Shown: piece after piece, positions 26,254 through 41,700 of the stretch | Numbering within the stretch: the first letter of the stretch is position 1 | How the letters are laid out: each line of letters starts with the position of its first letter | Source of the DNA: Adineta ricciae | Lineage: Eukaryota > Rotifera > Eurotatoria > Adinetida > Adinetidae | Length of the DNA stretch: 64,000 bases | Assembly: GCA_905250025.1 (NCBI GenBank) | Contig: CAJNOJ010000012.1 | Coordinates: 62,001-126,000, forward strand | Direction: 5' to 3' | The notes under the pieces: generated by a model | Databases searched by the model: none | The model's input: the letters and a program-made list of their open reading frames with translations, nothing else | Told to the model about the DNA's origin: nothing | Position numbers and translations under genes: made by a program

Positions 26254-26797
26254 TTGATAAAACTTTCGTATACATCTATGGAATATACTCTGCTTGTTCC
26301 TTTTCTAACAGGGAAACAAAAGGGTCACACATAAGCAGACAATATTTATTGAAATAAAAGACGAAACTCACACATAGATTATCACAAGTATTCGACCAAT
26401 TGTTGAGAATTTGTTTATTTAAGATCAATAAAAAAATAGTCAGTTTGTTTAGTCATATACAGATGAAACACAAGCAAAACATTCTCAAGAGTAAATATGT
26501 TTGCAATGCATAAAAAAACCGTCCTACACTCATTTCTTTTTTCATCTTCACAGTGATCATCACATTACAAGGCAACATTATAATTCACTGTTTTCAAAGT
26601 ATGGAAATCTATGGACTCTTTTTGTTTTTCTTTGTGTGTTTATGTAAAGCAAAGCTGAGTGAAGGAGAAAAAAGTGGTTTTGAAAAAAATAGAAAAGAGA
26701 GACAGGGAGGAGAAATGGAATTTGAAAGTAATATAAACTAATCTAAATATATATATTCAGTTCCGCATGGTCTAACAGTATATCTTCAGATGAAAGA
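26254..26797. other. convergent 3' intergenic region
   Basis: About 540 bases between the ends of COX15 and SPATA6. AATAAAAG near 26355 fits COX15 polyadenylation. A plus-strand frame at 26553-26741 is short and low-complexity and is not called. Confidence 0.4.
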
Positions 26798-28553
26798 TCA
26801 ATCGGTATAACCATAGGATGCATAGTAACGATGCCATGGTTCAGAACTCTACAAAGAATACATTTGTACTTTGAAGAAAACAGAAAATATCTCACTCACA
26901 TAGTGATCGAGGTTGCGACGAAGAGTATGAATAACTTTACCACTAAGATCAGTAGCTGGTGAGTATCGATAACGGTAACGGAATGAATCACGGTGCAGTG
27001 TTGGACTCATTGCGGAACGCGATGGACTACGTGAATAAGTATCTAAAGGTAGAAAAAATATGTTTGAAGAGAGCTGTCTATGAATAAAGTCGATCACAAG
27101 TGCTAAGGATGGGGAGCTACAATAGGTATTTAAAGGTCATGTTACCCTGATGATAATGATTTGGGTCCTTTTTTCGAAAACAAGCGATAAGAATCCGATT
27201 CGGATTTGGAAAAGCAGGAACTTACCAACATCTTCGACGTAATCATCATAGTCATCGACACGATATCGACGGGGTGACGGTGAGCGACGTGATGGAGATG
27301 GAGAACGACGAGATGGCGATGGTGAGCGCGATCGTCCCCTCATCGAAGTGATACTTCGACCAAGAACAGGCGATAATGATTGAGAACGATTCAGCCCGCT
27401 TTCATACAATGACAATGACATTGACGTATCAGGTCGAGCAGCAGTATAATCATTAATAACTAAACTATCGGTGAGGACGGTATGGGAATCGGGTTTACGA
27501 CCAATTAAATCATTCTTAACCTAATGAAAACATTTATAATAGTTTTGATCGAAACATATTCTTTTGAAACAAAAGAAACTTTCTTACATGACGAACAACA
27601 AAAGGTGGTCGACCTTTTGTTTTATCTTGAGGAACAATAGGGTTGATCTCGCGATGAACAGCTAATTCACGTAACTTCTCCTTCGTTTCGGGTAATCCAT
27701 AATCATTCTTCACCGCCGATGATATTGTATGGGATGTAATCGAACGAGACATATTTGCCGAACTACAATACGATGGAAAAAAAGAACAAATCCTCTCTCT
27801 CTATATTTAAGTAAAACACATACTGATTCGAAAAGGAAGACGATGGTCGCAATGTTGGCGATTTTGCTCGTCTAATCTGTAGTACAACAAAGCAAAATAT
27901 ATTTTCCTTCGGGACGAACTTGCAAATCTTACGGTTTTGGTTTGTCGACGATATGTTGTTGATGGTAATGGCACACCAGTAACATCATCAACCGATGGAC
28001 TAGTACTAAATTCAAAACTTGGTGAAATACCTGGAAATTCCACCGTACGATTAAGAAGCACATAACGGCGCAATCCAGTGTATTCAAGACGATCCCATGA
28101 GTACGGATAGAGAAAATCTTTAGCACTTGCTTCATAGCTAGCCAAAAGAATCGGCGTGGGAAAGTCCTTTTGAATCAGTTCGATTAGAACATGTTCACCT
28201 AGATTACTTCGGTTTCATCTCTTAGAATAATTCAAATCATCTTACGTTCTAATCGTTGAATAACATCGTCCGGTTCATAACAAAATTTAAAAACCTAATG
28301 AATAAAAGACAAACACATGTACAATTTTCTCTGATCGCTTTGTTTTTCCTATTCAATTTACTTTATCAAAATAGAGTTTTTGATCGATATGCATTGGCAA
28401 AAACGATGGCATTAACCGGCTTTGCTTATGCATACCCAATAGGCATATATTCACATAGATATCACCTTGCTTAATTAAACGAGTACCGGGCGCATCCACA
28501 GCATGAATATTGAATTCCACCGAATATCGATAATCTCTCGTTGGTGTTGCCAT
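26798..28553 (-). CDS. SPATA6: spermatogenesis-associated protein 6 (SPATA6) homologue
   Basis: SPATA6 family proteins are needed for the sperm neck/connecting piece in mammals. The N-terminal conserved domain starts at 28553 (MATPTRDYRYSVEFNIHAV) and continues GDIYVNICLLGMHKQSR, LYFDKV, FCYEPDDVIQRLE and HVLIELIQ, then LEYTGLRRYVLLNRTVEFPG and FEFSTSPSVDD. The middle (about 27750-27220) is polar with a short tandem SPSRRSPSPSRR repeat. The C-terminal element HRDSFRYRYRYSPATDLSG and VIHTLRRNL matches the family's conserved tail; the last exon (about 26845-26798) reads SSEPWHRYYASYGYTD. About eight short introns. If the organism is a bdelloid, which lacks known males, a retained sperm-neck gene would suggest another role such as cilia; that is inference. 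Confidence 0.85.
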
Positions 28554-29070
28554 TTCACTTTTCTTTCGTGAAGGTGATTGAAAGAATGCAACAGACGACG
28601 AAAATAAATATAAGTGACTTGTAACCGCAAGGGATTCCAATACGCGCTGCCATTTTTCGATACGGTTTTGACTGTTGCGATGGCAGCCTTCTTTGTATCT
28701 TGCTTAGAAAATCATTCTGTGCTAAAATTCAAAATAGCCGATTGTTTTTCTTGATTATCTTCGATTGATTTCGATTGTAATTCAATCGTGCTATTAGCGA
28801 CATCTAGACGTAATTAGAAAATATGCGTAATAATCATTAAAATATATTTAGGACGTAAGAGAATGATTTTCTTGATTGTTTGGAATATTTAACAAATTAA
28901 TCGAAGACTTTCATAAGTATCCAATGGTGAAACGTTGTCATATTGAAAGAAAAAAAAATATTTCTCGTTCATTCGTTTACACCTTTGTTTACTTCTATGA
29001 TCAGCCGTTAAAAGCCCCCATTGAGTTATATCTTCATGACTTTTTCAGATAGACTTGAATAAATAAAAGA
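28554..29070. promoter_or_regulatory. divergent intergenic region between SPATA6 and PP2A copy 1
   Basis: About 515 bases separate two head-to-head starts. An acceptor-like CTTTTTCAG ends at 29048, 22 bases before the PP2A ATG. No specific element beyond this is claimed. Confidence 0.45.
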
Positions 29071-30733
<1,663 letters not shown>

Positions 30734-31547
30734 AAACCATATCTTTGAGTATATAACGTATAGGAACAAATCGTTACTATTTCTAGCGTCTTAGACTTTT
30801 GTATACACGCCATGTTCTCTTTTCTTAGGTAAAATTTTCCTTCTGTCTCTGTCGATTTGTTCGGTTCAGAAATGCGCATTTCGAATGCTATTTATTCATT
30901 GTGAGATTCAATTTCTCTGTACGTGTGTATCTGTCTTTGTTATGATATTTTTGTTCTCTTTTCACTCTCTGTCGATGAAACAAAGATAAAACCAATGATG
31001 ATCAATTTATTTTCCTCTGTCTAACTTACGTTCGTTACTATGCATAAGACCTGTCTTTTGAAATATGTGTGTAGTTTTACGGTTGTTAGTTGAATGACAG
31101 TTTCAGTGAATCGTTTCTTATTTTTTTCGTACATATCCATTGAAATAAACCTGGAAACTTCTTTTTCTTCTCGAGTTTTTTTTATACTTTTTGATCTTCC
31201 TTTTTCCTGTGTGTGAGAAAACAGTTCGCCTGAAGAAATAATCTTTCGTAGAAAACACTCCTGCCAGTAAGATTCCCGTGATATGGTTTCATTTTTCTTC
31301 CACACGATGAGTTTGAATCCGGCATGATAAAACTACGAGAGAAAAAATATTAATTGTAACATATCACGATCGTTCGCAAACGGAAGTGTTTCTGCAAAGA
31401 AGATCTTCTTTTTTTTTTCTTTCTTCCTTTTTTATCTGCTTTCAATAATGACCATCTTCTTGCATTGCCATTCTTCTTTTAGATTTCTTTTTCTTTTTTC
31501 TCATTCGTAAAATGTTCTTTTATTAAACAATCTAATCTATATTCCCA
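30734..31547. other. spacer between tandem PP2A genes
   Basis: About 810 bases, T-rich on the plus strand. A minus-strand frame at 31305-31021 has no domain and is not called. It must hold the 3' end of copy 1 and the promoter of copy 2; no internal repeat of the PP2A exons is seen in it. Confidence 0.45.
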
Positions 31548-32795
<1,248 letters not shown>

Positions 32796-32875
32796 TCGAT
32801 ATGAATAGGATTTGTTCTCTCTTATATATAGTACACGCGTGCTGATTAATAAATGAGTTTGTGCGAAAGAGAACC

Positions 32876-32915
32876 AGAGAGAGAGAGAGAGAGAGTGTGT
32901 GTGTGTGTGTGTGTG
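32876..32915. repeat. compound (GA)n(GT)n microsatellite
   Basis: About ten GA followed directly by about ten GT dinucleotides, in the spacer between the convergent PP2A copy 2 and the next minus-strand gene. Confidence 0.95.
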
Positions 32916-33014
32916 CGAGAGTGAGGGAGTGCAAAAAAAACACATTTATGTCATTGACACATTTCTTTATTATACATTAAAAAATCAACATAAATATTAC
33001 TTCCTTGTCACCCT

Positions 33015-34576
33015 TCATTGTGTGCGTCTTGAATTATGTCTTATATGATTTATTTGTTGATTGGAATCATAAATACTGTTATCGAATGGTCGGTCACTAT
33101 TGGTTACCAAGAGTGTGGCCGGTTTAGGGTTCGGTAAAGACATACGTTCTCGTTTGTGTCGATGTGTAGTGGAAAGAAGTTTGGACATTTCGGAAAGGAA
33201 AATTCGTTTGTTGGTCAACGGTGTGGATATTGATTTTGGTGGTTGAGTGTCAAGTAGAGATTGAGAACTTGCTCGACGTTGCTGACTTCTTTGCTTGTGA
33301 AATTCCCCAATCAGTGTCTGAGGATCAGCCGAGAGATCCTAAAACGACAAAGTAGATCACATGAAAAGAAAATCAACTGAACAATCATACCTGCAACGAT
33401 GCAACCAAATGAAATCGATGTCGACTCTGGTAAGGTATACTCTTCTCTTGCTTTTCTGTCTCACTGAATTCGCCTGTCCATTTCCAGTATTGAAAAAACC
33501 CTGTCCAATCTCTTGAGGAGATCAACTGCATATCATGCTGAAAATTTTTGCGATAATTCGTTCGTGCTTGATCGATATACGTTTCTAACAACTGCTCATC
33601 CCATGTACCTGACAATTTACTGAGAATTTCATTTAGATTTGTCGCATATCGACATGGTGCATGACTTTCGAGGTTCCATTCGACAACGAGATTTTCTTCG
33701 GTTAGACCAACTAGCACATCGTGCGTATGTTGACGCACAAACTGGAAATGTTGACAGTGAAAATTGTGCGGGACAAAGCCACGAACTAGGCGAATACAAT
33801 TGTTATTATCATTGTTTTGTAACGTTATTTGTTTAATCAATTGTCCGATATTTGCGGTTTGAGTGGAATGAAGGTAGATTTCCGGTTGATCAACTTGCTG
33901 TTCGGGCGATGTAGCAATGAGAGAATATCGACCGGGATGAGTCATTTGTAGAAACACACTGAAACCTTTTTCATCCAAACATTCTAAATAATCATTATTC
34001 ATATTCTGATGAGCGTCAGCCGGACGATGAATACGTTGGCCATGGAAAAAAGCTCCTGGAGAGTATTTCTTCGTCAACCATGTAGACGCATTCGGTTCAA
34101 GGTAATAAGCATGGGTGCGATCGCGGGACATAAACACGGTCAAACATTTTCTTTGACTGGCAAACTCGATTAATTGTTGAAGATTGGAAAAGATTTTACT
34201 GCATCGCTGACCGTTAAGAATAAATTCAAATAGACCTACAAAAGTATATATAAATAATATATCTTAAATATCGATTCTTACCTTTATACAAATCAGTGGT
34301 CGCAAATGTACAATGACGCGGATAAATTTCGAATTGATTATCATGTTTTTCTGATGGTCTCAAAGGTGAAAGTAACATTTTAGTTGAAACCATACGATCA
34401 AAGAATAAGATCGATTGACTGGCATAATCTTCATTACCTGTCTCATCCGAATCATCCGTATTGCAAAACGATACCAGCAACGGGAGTTGATTGGACGTTC
34501 GCTTAAGGATGTGTTTTAACGAACTGTACGTCTCACTCCAAACACATTGAGATACGATTTGTTCACGAAGATTCAT
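33015..34576 (-). CDS. unrecognised protein, three exons
   Basis: Start at 34576 (MNLREQIVSQCVWSETYSSL). Exons about 34576-34283, 34235-33392 and 33339-33015, roughly 470 residues. The first two exons have the mixed composition of a folded protein with two similar-looking halves: LPLLVSFCNTDDSDET with LLSPLRPSEKHDNQF, and later YLECLDEKGFSVFLQMTHPG with RYSLIATSPEQQ. This is faintly reminiscent of the beta-rich CABIT fold (THEMIS/GAREM), but the resemblance is weak and is only a suggestion. The last exon is basic and Ser/Gln-rich, probably disordered. No signal peptide or membrane helix. A minus-strand AATAAAG near 32967 could end the transcript. Confidence 0.75.
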
Positions 34577-35713
34577 ATTTCCTTGTTTACTATAACTTTT
34601 CAAGATACATCTGACGATTGTACATTAAGGGTGAAATATTATTCGTTTTACTCTACGCATGACTGACCAGATATGTATGATGCGTATGTCTTTTTCGTTG
34701 CCGATGTGAAGAAATAACAGAAGAACGAGAGAAAGATGAGGAAATAGTTATGATATAAAGAACAAGCTAGAAAATGTGAAAAGATATCGATATTTAGCGT
34801 CGAAGTACGTCTAAATCAAGCGGAAAAGGAGAAAAAAAACCGAGCCGATGTAAATAATTATACATTCACTCGTCGTTTTTTCGAAGTAAGTTTTAATTGA
34901 TGTATTTATAAAAACGTGTAATGAAACTTGTTTTTTCATCGAAATATTAATTGAAAATGCCGTCAGATAGACGCGAGTACCTGATATTATTGCAACTAAA
35001 TCATCATTATCTCAACGAATGGCTAGTTATCTACGTCATTATACCTCGCAACGATTAATTATTTCAAATAGCCTCATGATACAAATTTAGACTTCTTAAT
35101 AAAGATAATAATAGCACCGTAACAGTAAATATCGATGGTACGATAAGACGAAAACAGATATAAAGAAGTTTGTGTTCGATAGAACGAGAAAACCTTGATG
35201 ATCGTATCAATATTGAAAAATGAATTTTCTTCGTATGTGAAAAATGCGAAGGTGACAACAAAACGACTGATTGTATCTATGAGAAAAGTCCAAGCGACGC
35301 ACATGACGTCAGCCAAGCATGAATATTTTGTCAATAAAGATAATAATCACATATTTTCTAAAAAGAATGTTTCTTCAATCATTCGCCCCGAGTTTGAGTT
35401 ACGGAAGATTTGCTCAAACAAAAGTCACGCTTTCTATTTGTCGAAAGACATTTGCGTTCTTGCATATTTTTGTCAGTGACAACATTACACTAAACGAATC
35501 GATTATGAAGTCACATTAATCAAGCTGACATGTTGCTTTGTACTATCGATCCTGTTGTTGATAATCAATGGATATTTTCAACTTTCGTGTAATATCACGG
35601 AGTGCTTCGCTTTTTATATAAGTCGAAGTTTTAGCGTGTGAGTATTTATTCGTAAATGATCATTATCAAGACATGAAAATTTATGTATGCCTTGTGTTAT
35701 TGAGGATCGTTCA
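34577..35713. other. intergenic gap with no recognised gene
   Basis: About 1.1 kb, AT-rich. Open frames of 65-95 codons on both strands between 35064 and 35519 overlap one another, have no domain and no splice support, and are not called. Near 35600 a TATATAAG lies on the plus strand, but no plus-strand gene follows. Confidence 0.45.
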
Positions 35714-37601
35714 TCAGTTTGATGAGCAACTTGTAGGTTTTAAAGTACCATTGCACATACAAGCATATGCGTTTTGACTGCTACCAGTGCGTATGCATCG
35801 ACCAGGTGAACAGTTCAATGGACAATCTTGAAGTAAAACGAATAATCGAATTCGTAACAAACAGTAATCGATATTATACCTGATGTTGAAGCTGTAATCG
35901 GTGTTTCACAGTTTTTGCCAGTAAATTTACTGTTTGATCCACAGTAGCAAAAATATGAATTGCCACTATTGAAACACGTACTATTATTTTCGCATGGCTT
36001 ATTTGCACATGTGATCGAAGCTAGAAAAAAAAAACAGACGTTTATTTTTAAAGTAGAAAGTAGTAACGAAAAAAATATTCGTACAGCCGGGTTCAGTTAC
36101 TGGTGCAGCTGTGGTCGTTTTCACTATGTCACATGTAGGGCCGCCATAAGGAGAAGGGCAAACACAAACGAAACTGGCACTTCCTTGTTTGTAGCATACA
36201 CCACCGTTATTACAGGGATTTGTCGTACATGGGTTGACGCCTATATAGAAAAAGAAGTTCATGATAAAAAGAAAAACAGAAATAAACAATGATCTACCAG
36301 GTGTAGTAGCAACTGTTGTTGTTGCAACATTAGGACTGGAACATGTTGCACCCGTCCATTGTGGACTGCATAGACAAACGAAACTATTGCCTGTGTTAAA
36401 ACATGAGCCTCCATTTGAACATGGTCTGTTCGCACAGTTACCAGGAACTGTTAAAACGGCACAAAATTTTGAATGAAATCAGCCTTTTATTACGATTTAT
36501 CTCACTTAAAGTTACACCCGTTCCGTTTGTTGCGGTCGGTGGTAAAGACGTTGTTGTACTCGTGACCGTTGTGACCGGTCCTACGGTTCCAAGTGGTGTT
36601 TCACAGCGTACTCCTGTGTACGCTGATGAACAGTTACAATAGGGCATATTACCAACGGTAAAACAATTGCCATTGTTCTGACAAAATCCAGCAGGACATG
36701 CACCTGAAATACATATCAACAGGAGGGTTTTTACATGTATTTTCCATTCGCACAATCTGTTTACTATCGAGGTCAACATCGCAGAATTTGCCTGTCCATC
36801 GATTTTCGCAATTACACATGACCAAAGGTCCGTTTGGTCCAACAAGTTGGACACAAGTACCATGTCCTTTGCAAGTGTTTGCATCACATTGAGTTACAGC
36901 TAAACAAACGACAAACATACTTTCCTATCATCACATTCAATCATTCCATACTTTCTTGTTGATCACAGTTCACTCCAGTCCATCCTTGCGCACATTTACA
37001 CATGTATCCCGCGCCATTAATTGTGCATGTAGCTCCATTTTTACAAACCACGCTTGGCATTGTTGCACAAGGATGCGTTGCTAGAAATAGAACAGTAATA
37101 AAAGTACTTTTCGTTGCGTCATTTGTGTACCTAGTATATTTGTTTCACATTGACTGCCAGTATATTCTGCTGGACATTTACATGCATACGTATTTGTACC
37201 TGTTTGTTCGCAAGTACCACCATTCTGACAGCCATTCGGGCATTCAGACGCTGAAAACGAATACAGTAAAGGAGTTTGCAACGAAGTGAAAACGAATAGA
37301 TTACGTGTAGTAACAGCTGTATCACACCATTTGCCTGTAAAGCCAGCGCTGCATTCGCACTTGAAACAGTCTGAACTTGCCTTATCTTCCACACAACGCC
37401 CATTTTCACACTGAACAAAGTCACAGAAGGCAACTAAAAAAGAACAATTTGAATGAATTTAAAAAGTCAATCTAAAACAACTTGATACATACCGTCTGGA
37501 TTTGCACAAGCATTCGGTTCAGCTTGTAGAAGCGAGCCGTACTTCGATGCGCTAATGTGTACTACTGTTAGTACAAGAACAATCCATTGAATAATCATCA
37601 T
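35714..37601 (-). CDS. secreted EGF-repeat protein
   Basis: Starts at 37601 with a signal peptide ([19 protein letters not shown]). About eight EGF-like modules follow, roughly one per exon: [90 protein letters not shown] and [15 protein letters not shown] as module ends. Thr/Val-rich linkers (about 36540-36600, 36300-36320, 36090-36110) separate the later modules, probably O-glycosylated. A final cysteine-rich exon ([16 protein letters not shown]) ends at a stop at 35714-35716. No transmembrane helix is seen, so it is likely extracellular matrix or mucus-type. Calcium-binding EGF consensus is not evident. Function unknown. Confidence 0.82.
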
Positions 37602-38012
37602 TGTTTCACAAACGAGAAAGCTTGTAAATTGCAGAGCAACACAAAATTTGAATAGTTTGTAATGTTCGATTTTACATCAATTTATACGAATTTATTTATT
37701 AGCCTTGGATTACCTCAATGCCAAATAAACATCTGATATATGACTGTAGGATGGAGATTAAAAAAAACGAGAAAAAAAAATCAATCATGAAATTGATATA
37801 AATGTATTTTTCTTCTTGAGTCAAAAACGGAACAGAAAAAGTGATATCGAAGACGAGTATAGCTTCTATTCATGACATTGGAACTAATTTCTTCTTTTAA
37901 ATTTTCAAATCTTCGTAAATCAGGTTCCGTTTTTCCTGTTCTCTTCCGATGATTGATGCATGTAGGTGGATAGTTAATTCTTTATTTGTCTTTTTGAAAT
38001 CAGCTCTTCGCA
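37602..38012. other. intergenic region
   Basis: About 410 AT-rich bases between the EGF gene start and the 3' end of the Tctex1 gene. No gene seen. Confidence 0.4.
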
Positions 38013-38576
38013 TTACTCATTATAAACAAGAAATATCGTTACTGTTATGTACGCATTTCTTGTTTGTTTTGTAATGGTGACATGACGATCTAATGTAACA
38101 TCCCACAAACATCGACTAGCTACCAACACACCTTGACTTTTTCTTTGTCCGACAACGACGTGTACGACAATTTTGTAACGTGTGTATGACAATTGTTTGA
38201 TATCATTCCGTATTCGTTCTGCTAGATTCGAAGAGAACTTTCTTGCACGATTGGCGTCGTAACGATAACTGAGCAGCGCTGTAGCAAGGGTCTCTGATGC
38301 TACACGACGTAATTGATCCATATCAACTTTATGATTCTGGTCAGGTTCCATTTGGTATGTACTTTCATATCGAATAGTTCGACGCTCGTAACCATTACGT
38401 GGGATGGAGCTTCGTGTTGATTGGCGACGCATCCGAGCGGCGAACATATTAGGATTAAAACCAGGAAAGATTGAGCTACGTCGTACAGATCCATATGCTT
38501 TGGAATGATGCTTTTCAGGTACTGGAATATCGATCGATGCTTCCCTTGAAACTGTGTTAACGTTTGCGTCACTCAT
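38013..38576 (-). CDS. Tctex1-domain dynein light chain (DYNLT/TCTEX1D type)
   Basis: Single-exon gene of 187 residues. The N-terminal 75 residues are basic, Ser/Arg-rich and probably disordered (RRSSIFPGFNPNMFAARMRR). The Tctex1 domain follows: SETLATALLSYRYDANRARK, LAERIRNDIKQLSYTRYKIV, VVVGQRKSQGVLVASRCLWD and a final strand ITVTIFLVYNE. The GQGV-like KSQGV and SRCLWD are the family signature. The extended N-terminus resembles TCTEX1D1/DYNLT5 and related ciliary dynein light chains more than cytoplasmic DYNLT1. It would act in dynein assembly or cargo binding. An acceptor-like TTTCTCAG lies 11 bases before the ATG. Confidence 0.9.
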   Translation of the reverse strand: MSDANVNTVSREASIDIPVPEKHHSKAYGSVRRSSIFPGFNPNMFAARMRRQSTRSSIPRNGYERRTIRYESTYQMEPDQNHKVDMDQLRRVASETLATALLSYRYDANRARKFSSNLAERIRNDIKQLSYTRYKIVVHVVVGQRKSQGVLVASRCLWDVTLDRHVTITKQTRNAYITVTIFLVYNE

Positions 38577-38791
38577 GATTGAGGCAGCTGAGAAATGAAA
38601 GTTAGTGATTGCTCTGACTTGTTTTTAGCGTTTTAATAGGTTTGACTTGTGGCAAATACATTTTCTCTTAATGTGTTTCATTGTCTGTATGGTTTTTTTT
38701 GTCGTTTCCTGTCGATTCGATCGAGCGGCTAGCTGAAAGATAATACTTGGTTGAGAAAGAATTTATTCAGCTAGGAAGAAAAACAATCTGT

Positions 38792-41700
38792 TTAATGATA
38801 AACAGTCAAATTCGGAAAATGTGTTCGGAGAAACAGTATTGTGATACAATCGATGTCGATATTGCCCGTTAAATCAAGTACTGTTAGGTTACTCTAAATA
38901 AGAAGTGATAAAGGAGAAGAGATGTTGTATTTTAACAAGTTTACCATGGTTTTCTGTTCGAATAATCTTCGAATGCCGTTCGATGTCAATTTGTTTTTCG
39001 ATAGATTTAATGACTTAGTTTGATTCAATGTTAACTTTTCTAGTTGGTGAACGATCTCGTCAGTAAGATGATTTTCTTTTTGAAAGAAAAATAGAAATTT
39101 ATGCAATTGTCGCGTTGGTAATTACCTGATAGGTTGATCGAGTAGATGAACATAAAGTTCTCAAAGACTTTCAAGATATTTATCGTTTGATCGACTTTTA
39201 AACTTAAGCGTGCAAGTGACAGTTCGAATTTGTCGAAAAATTTCTTCAACACCAATCGAATATTCGAATACACAACTAAACTGTTATCTTGGCAAATTTG
39301 TTCGTATGTTAAAATTGGATTTTTTTCAATATAAACAGCTCTGATCTGCAAATCAATCTCAAATTTCCAAAACAAAACTAATGCATTTCAGCCCGACTTA
39401 CATCAGGCTCATCGATGGGAATGGCCAATTGAATTGTATCACTGTCACACATACCTAATTCCCAATCTTGTTTGTCATATAGTATGACAAAGCAAGCATA
39501 GATGTTATAATTATCATACAAACGTTTCAAAACTTGATAGCGGAGATTAGTGATAGTTTCCGATGATGAACTAAAAGAAAGCAAATTTACGTAAACATGA
39601 TTGGCTGTAATTTACTTCTTACATTGGTATTCGTAGTCTTTTCCCTTCCAATGTGGAATTACTCGTGTTAGCTACACAACGGATGATTCTTGTGTTTGAA
39701 TCGTAGAGCACTGGTGGTGATAGAATAATTGGTGTGTGGATTGATGATGCAGTAGATGGACGTCGAGATCGAGTTGTGGATTTGGGTGTGATTAATTGTA
39801 GTGATGATATCGGTGGATCTCTTTGAAATGGCGTAACAAAGTCTAAATCATCGATATTAAGAATATCGATATCGTCGCATGAGGACAGATCGGTGTCGAT
39901 GATTGAGCATCGTCGTTTGCGTGCAGGTGTATAAAACGGTGATTGAAACTGTTCGTGAATCGTTGAAAAATCGTCCTCATAATCCCGTTTTTCATGTTTA
40001 ACAATCGAAGATTTGTTCTTTCTGTTATTCTGACGTAACTAGAAGATCCAATTTGCCGAGTGTCTTTTACATTACTAGTATAACAAACCCGTCGATTGGT
40101 CACCATATTTCCATCTGTTCGATTCGGTTTGTACGGGAGGTGTTCGTGAGCATCGTCGAAACTGAGCATTCGTTTATCATCGAAATCACTGCGAACAATC
40201 GGTTGAATGCAATAGTTTGGTTCATCTTCTAAACAAATTGATTTGTTATTATTTTATCTGTTCAGAACACTGATAAATATAACTAACGTTTAATCGCAAT
40301 TAAGAGTAAATCTTTCAGACGATTGACCTTCCTCTGATCAGTTGACAACGTCGCTCGATCGCAATCCATCAAATAGTCAATAGCAGTGTAACCCTACAGA
40401 AATATTCACAATTAAAACAAATCTATGACAATCATGTTAAAAAGTCAAACATTGTTTGTCCGAAGATCGATCTTTGCGCCGTATGTTAATAAAACTTCAA
40501 TCATATCTAACTGGCCTCTATAGCATGCGATAATCAAAGGAGTAATGCCGTTGTTCGTTCTTGCATTTATGTTTCCTTTTCGATCCAAGAGATATCGAAC
40601 GATATTGATGCATTCAGACTCCATTGCATAATGTAAAGGTGTCTGACCTAGTCTATCCGGCAGATTGATTTCGTCCTATATATAATAACTATTATTATCA
40701 ATCAAGTAGGTGAAAGGTCTCACTCCTTCAGCGATGAATTGCATTACAGTCTTCAAACCCGTTTTTTCCTTGCATGCTAGATGTAAACGTGTTTTCGAAT
40801 GACAAATATTGTTCTAGAAAAAAATTCATTTGTGCTACTAATTCGATGAAAGTGTAAAATTGCATTCCTTTTCCACTTACTAGAGTCGTCATTCCCTCCT
40901 GCACTTGTTTATTATCGGACTGCATTAATTCGTTGACACAACGTTCAGAGCATCGGAGAATGTCATTGTAGTTTTCCTCAGTTATCGGTGGTTGGATATT
41001 TGCCATGAATGTTTCTAAATCTTCATCTAATCGTATATTTGAATCGCGTAATTTCATTGCCAAGACCAATGCAATTGCCATTCTCTATCGGAAATGATCA
41101 ATGAATTCGACAAGCTAAAAGAAAGAAACGGACATTTTACAATTAAAGTTTGATTGTTTGTTGACCGAGCAACGATCAATGCACGTTGGAAAGTGTTTAT
41201 TCGTATTTGAAGATCAAGTTTTAGACGGTATTGGCATTTGATGATCTCACATAATGAATAGCCTTGCTGAAAAACAGACATCGATACAAAAATTCGTTTT
41301 CCAAATGCCAATTCACATACTTCAATATCAGCATTGACATCTAAACCAATCCGACAACTCATTTCACGTCGAAAATAGTCAATACTCAACTGCCATTCTT
41401 TCAAATCTTGACAAATACTTCCCAATGATGAATAAATCGTCGCCATTTGTTCTTTATCCAAGTTCAACTCTTGAGCATGTTTCAACTAACATAAACATTT
41501 CACATTTTTCCCTTCAATCGTTTCTCAATCTGTTACTTGTCTCAGATAATAATGATTACTTCGTTCATTTCGACAAAGACTTGAAAATGTATCCGCACAT
41601 CTTTCAGCGAGCAACATTTTCTTCTGGAGATCACTTTCTTTATCATATCGCTCTTCAAGACCAGTAAGAATTCGTTGAACTAATATATCCATAATAGAAA

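Noticed and set aside
28600-28700. In-frame extension of SPATA6 upstream of 28553
   Set aside because: It uses a non-ATG start and has no similarity to the family; the ATG at 28553 fits the conserved N-terminus.
33015-34576. Firm CABIT-domain assignment
   Set aside because: Only a vague resemblance in strand pattern; no diagnostic motif could be identified by eye.
35064-35519. Overlapping frames of 65-95 codons on both strands
   Set aside because: No domain, no splice support, mutually overlapping, AT-rich composition.
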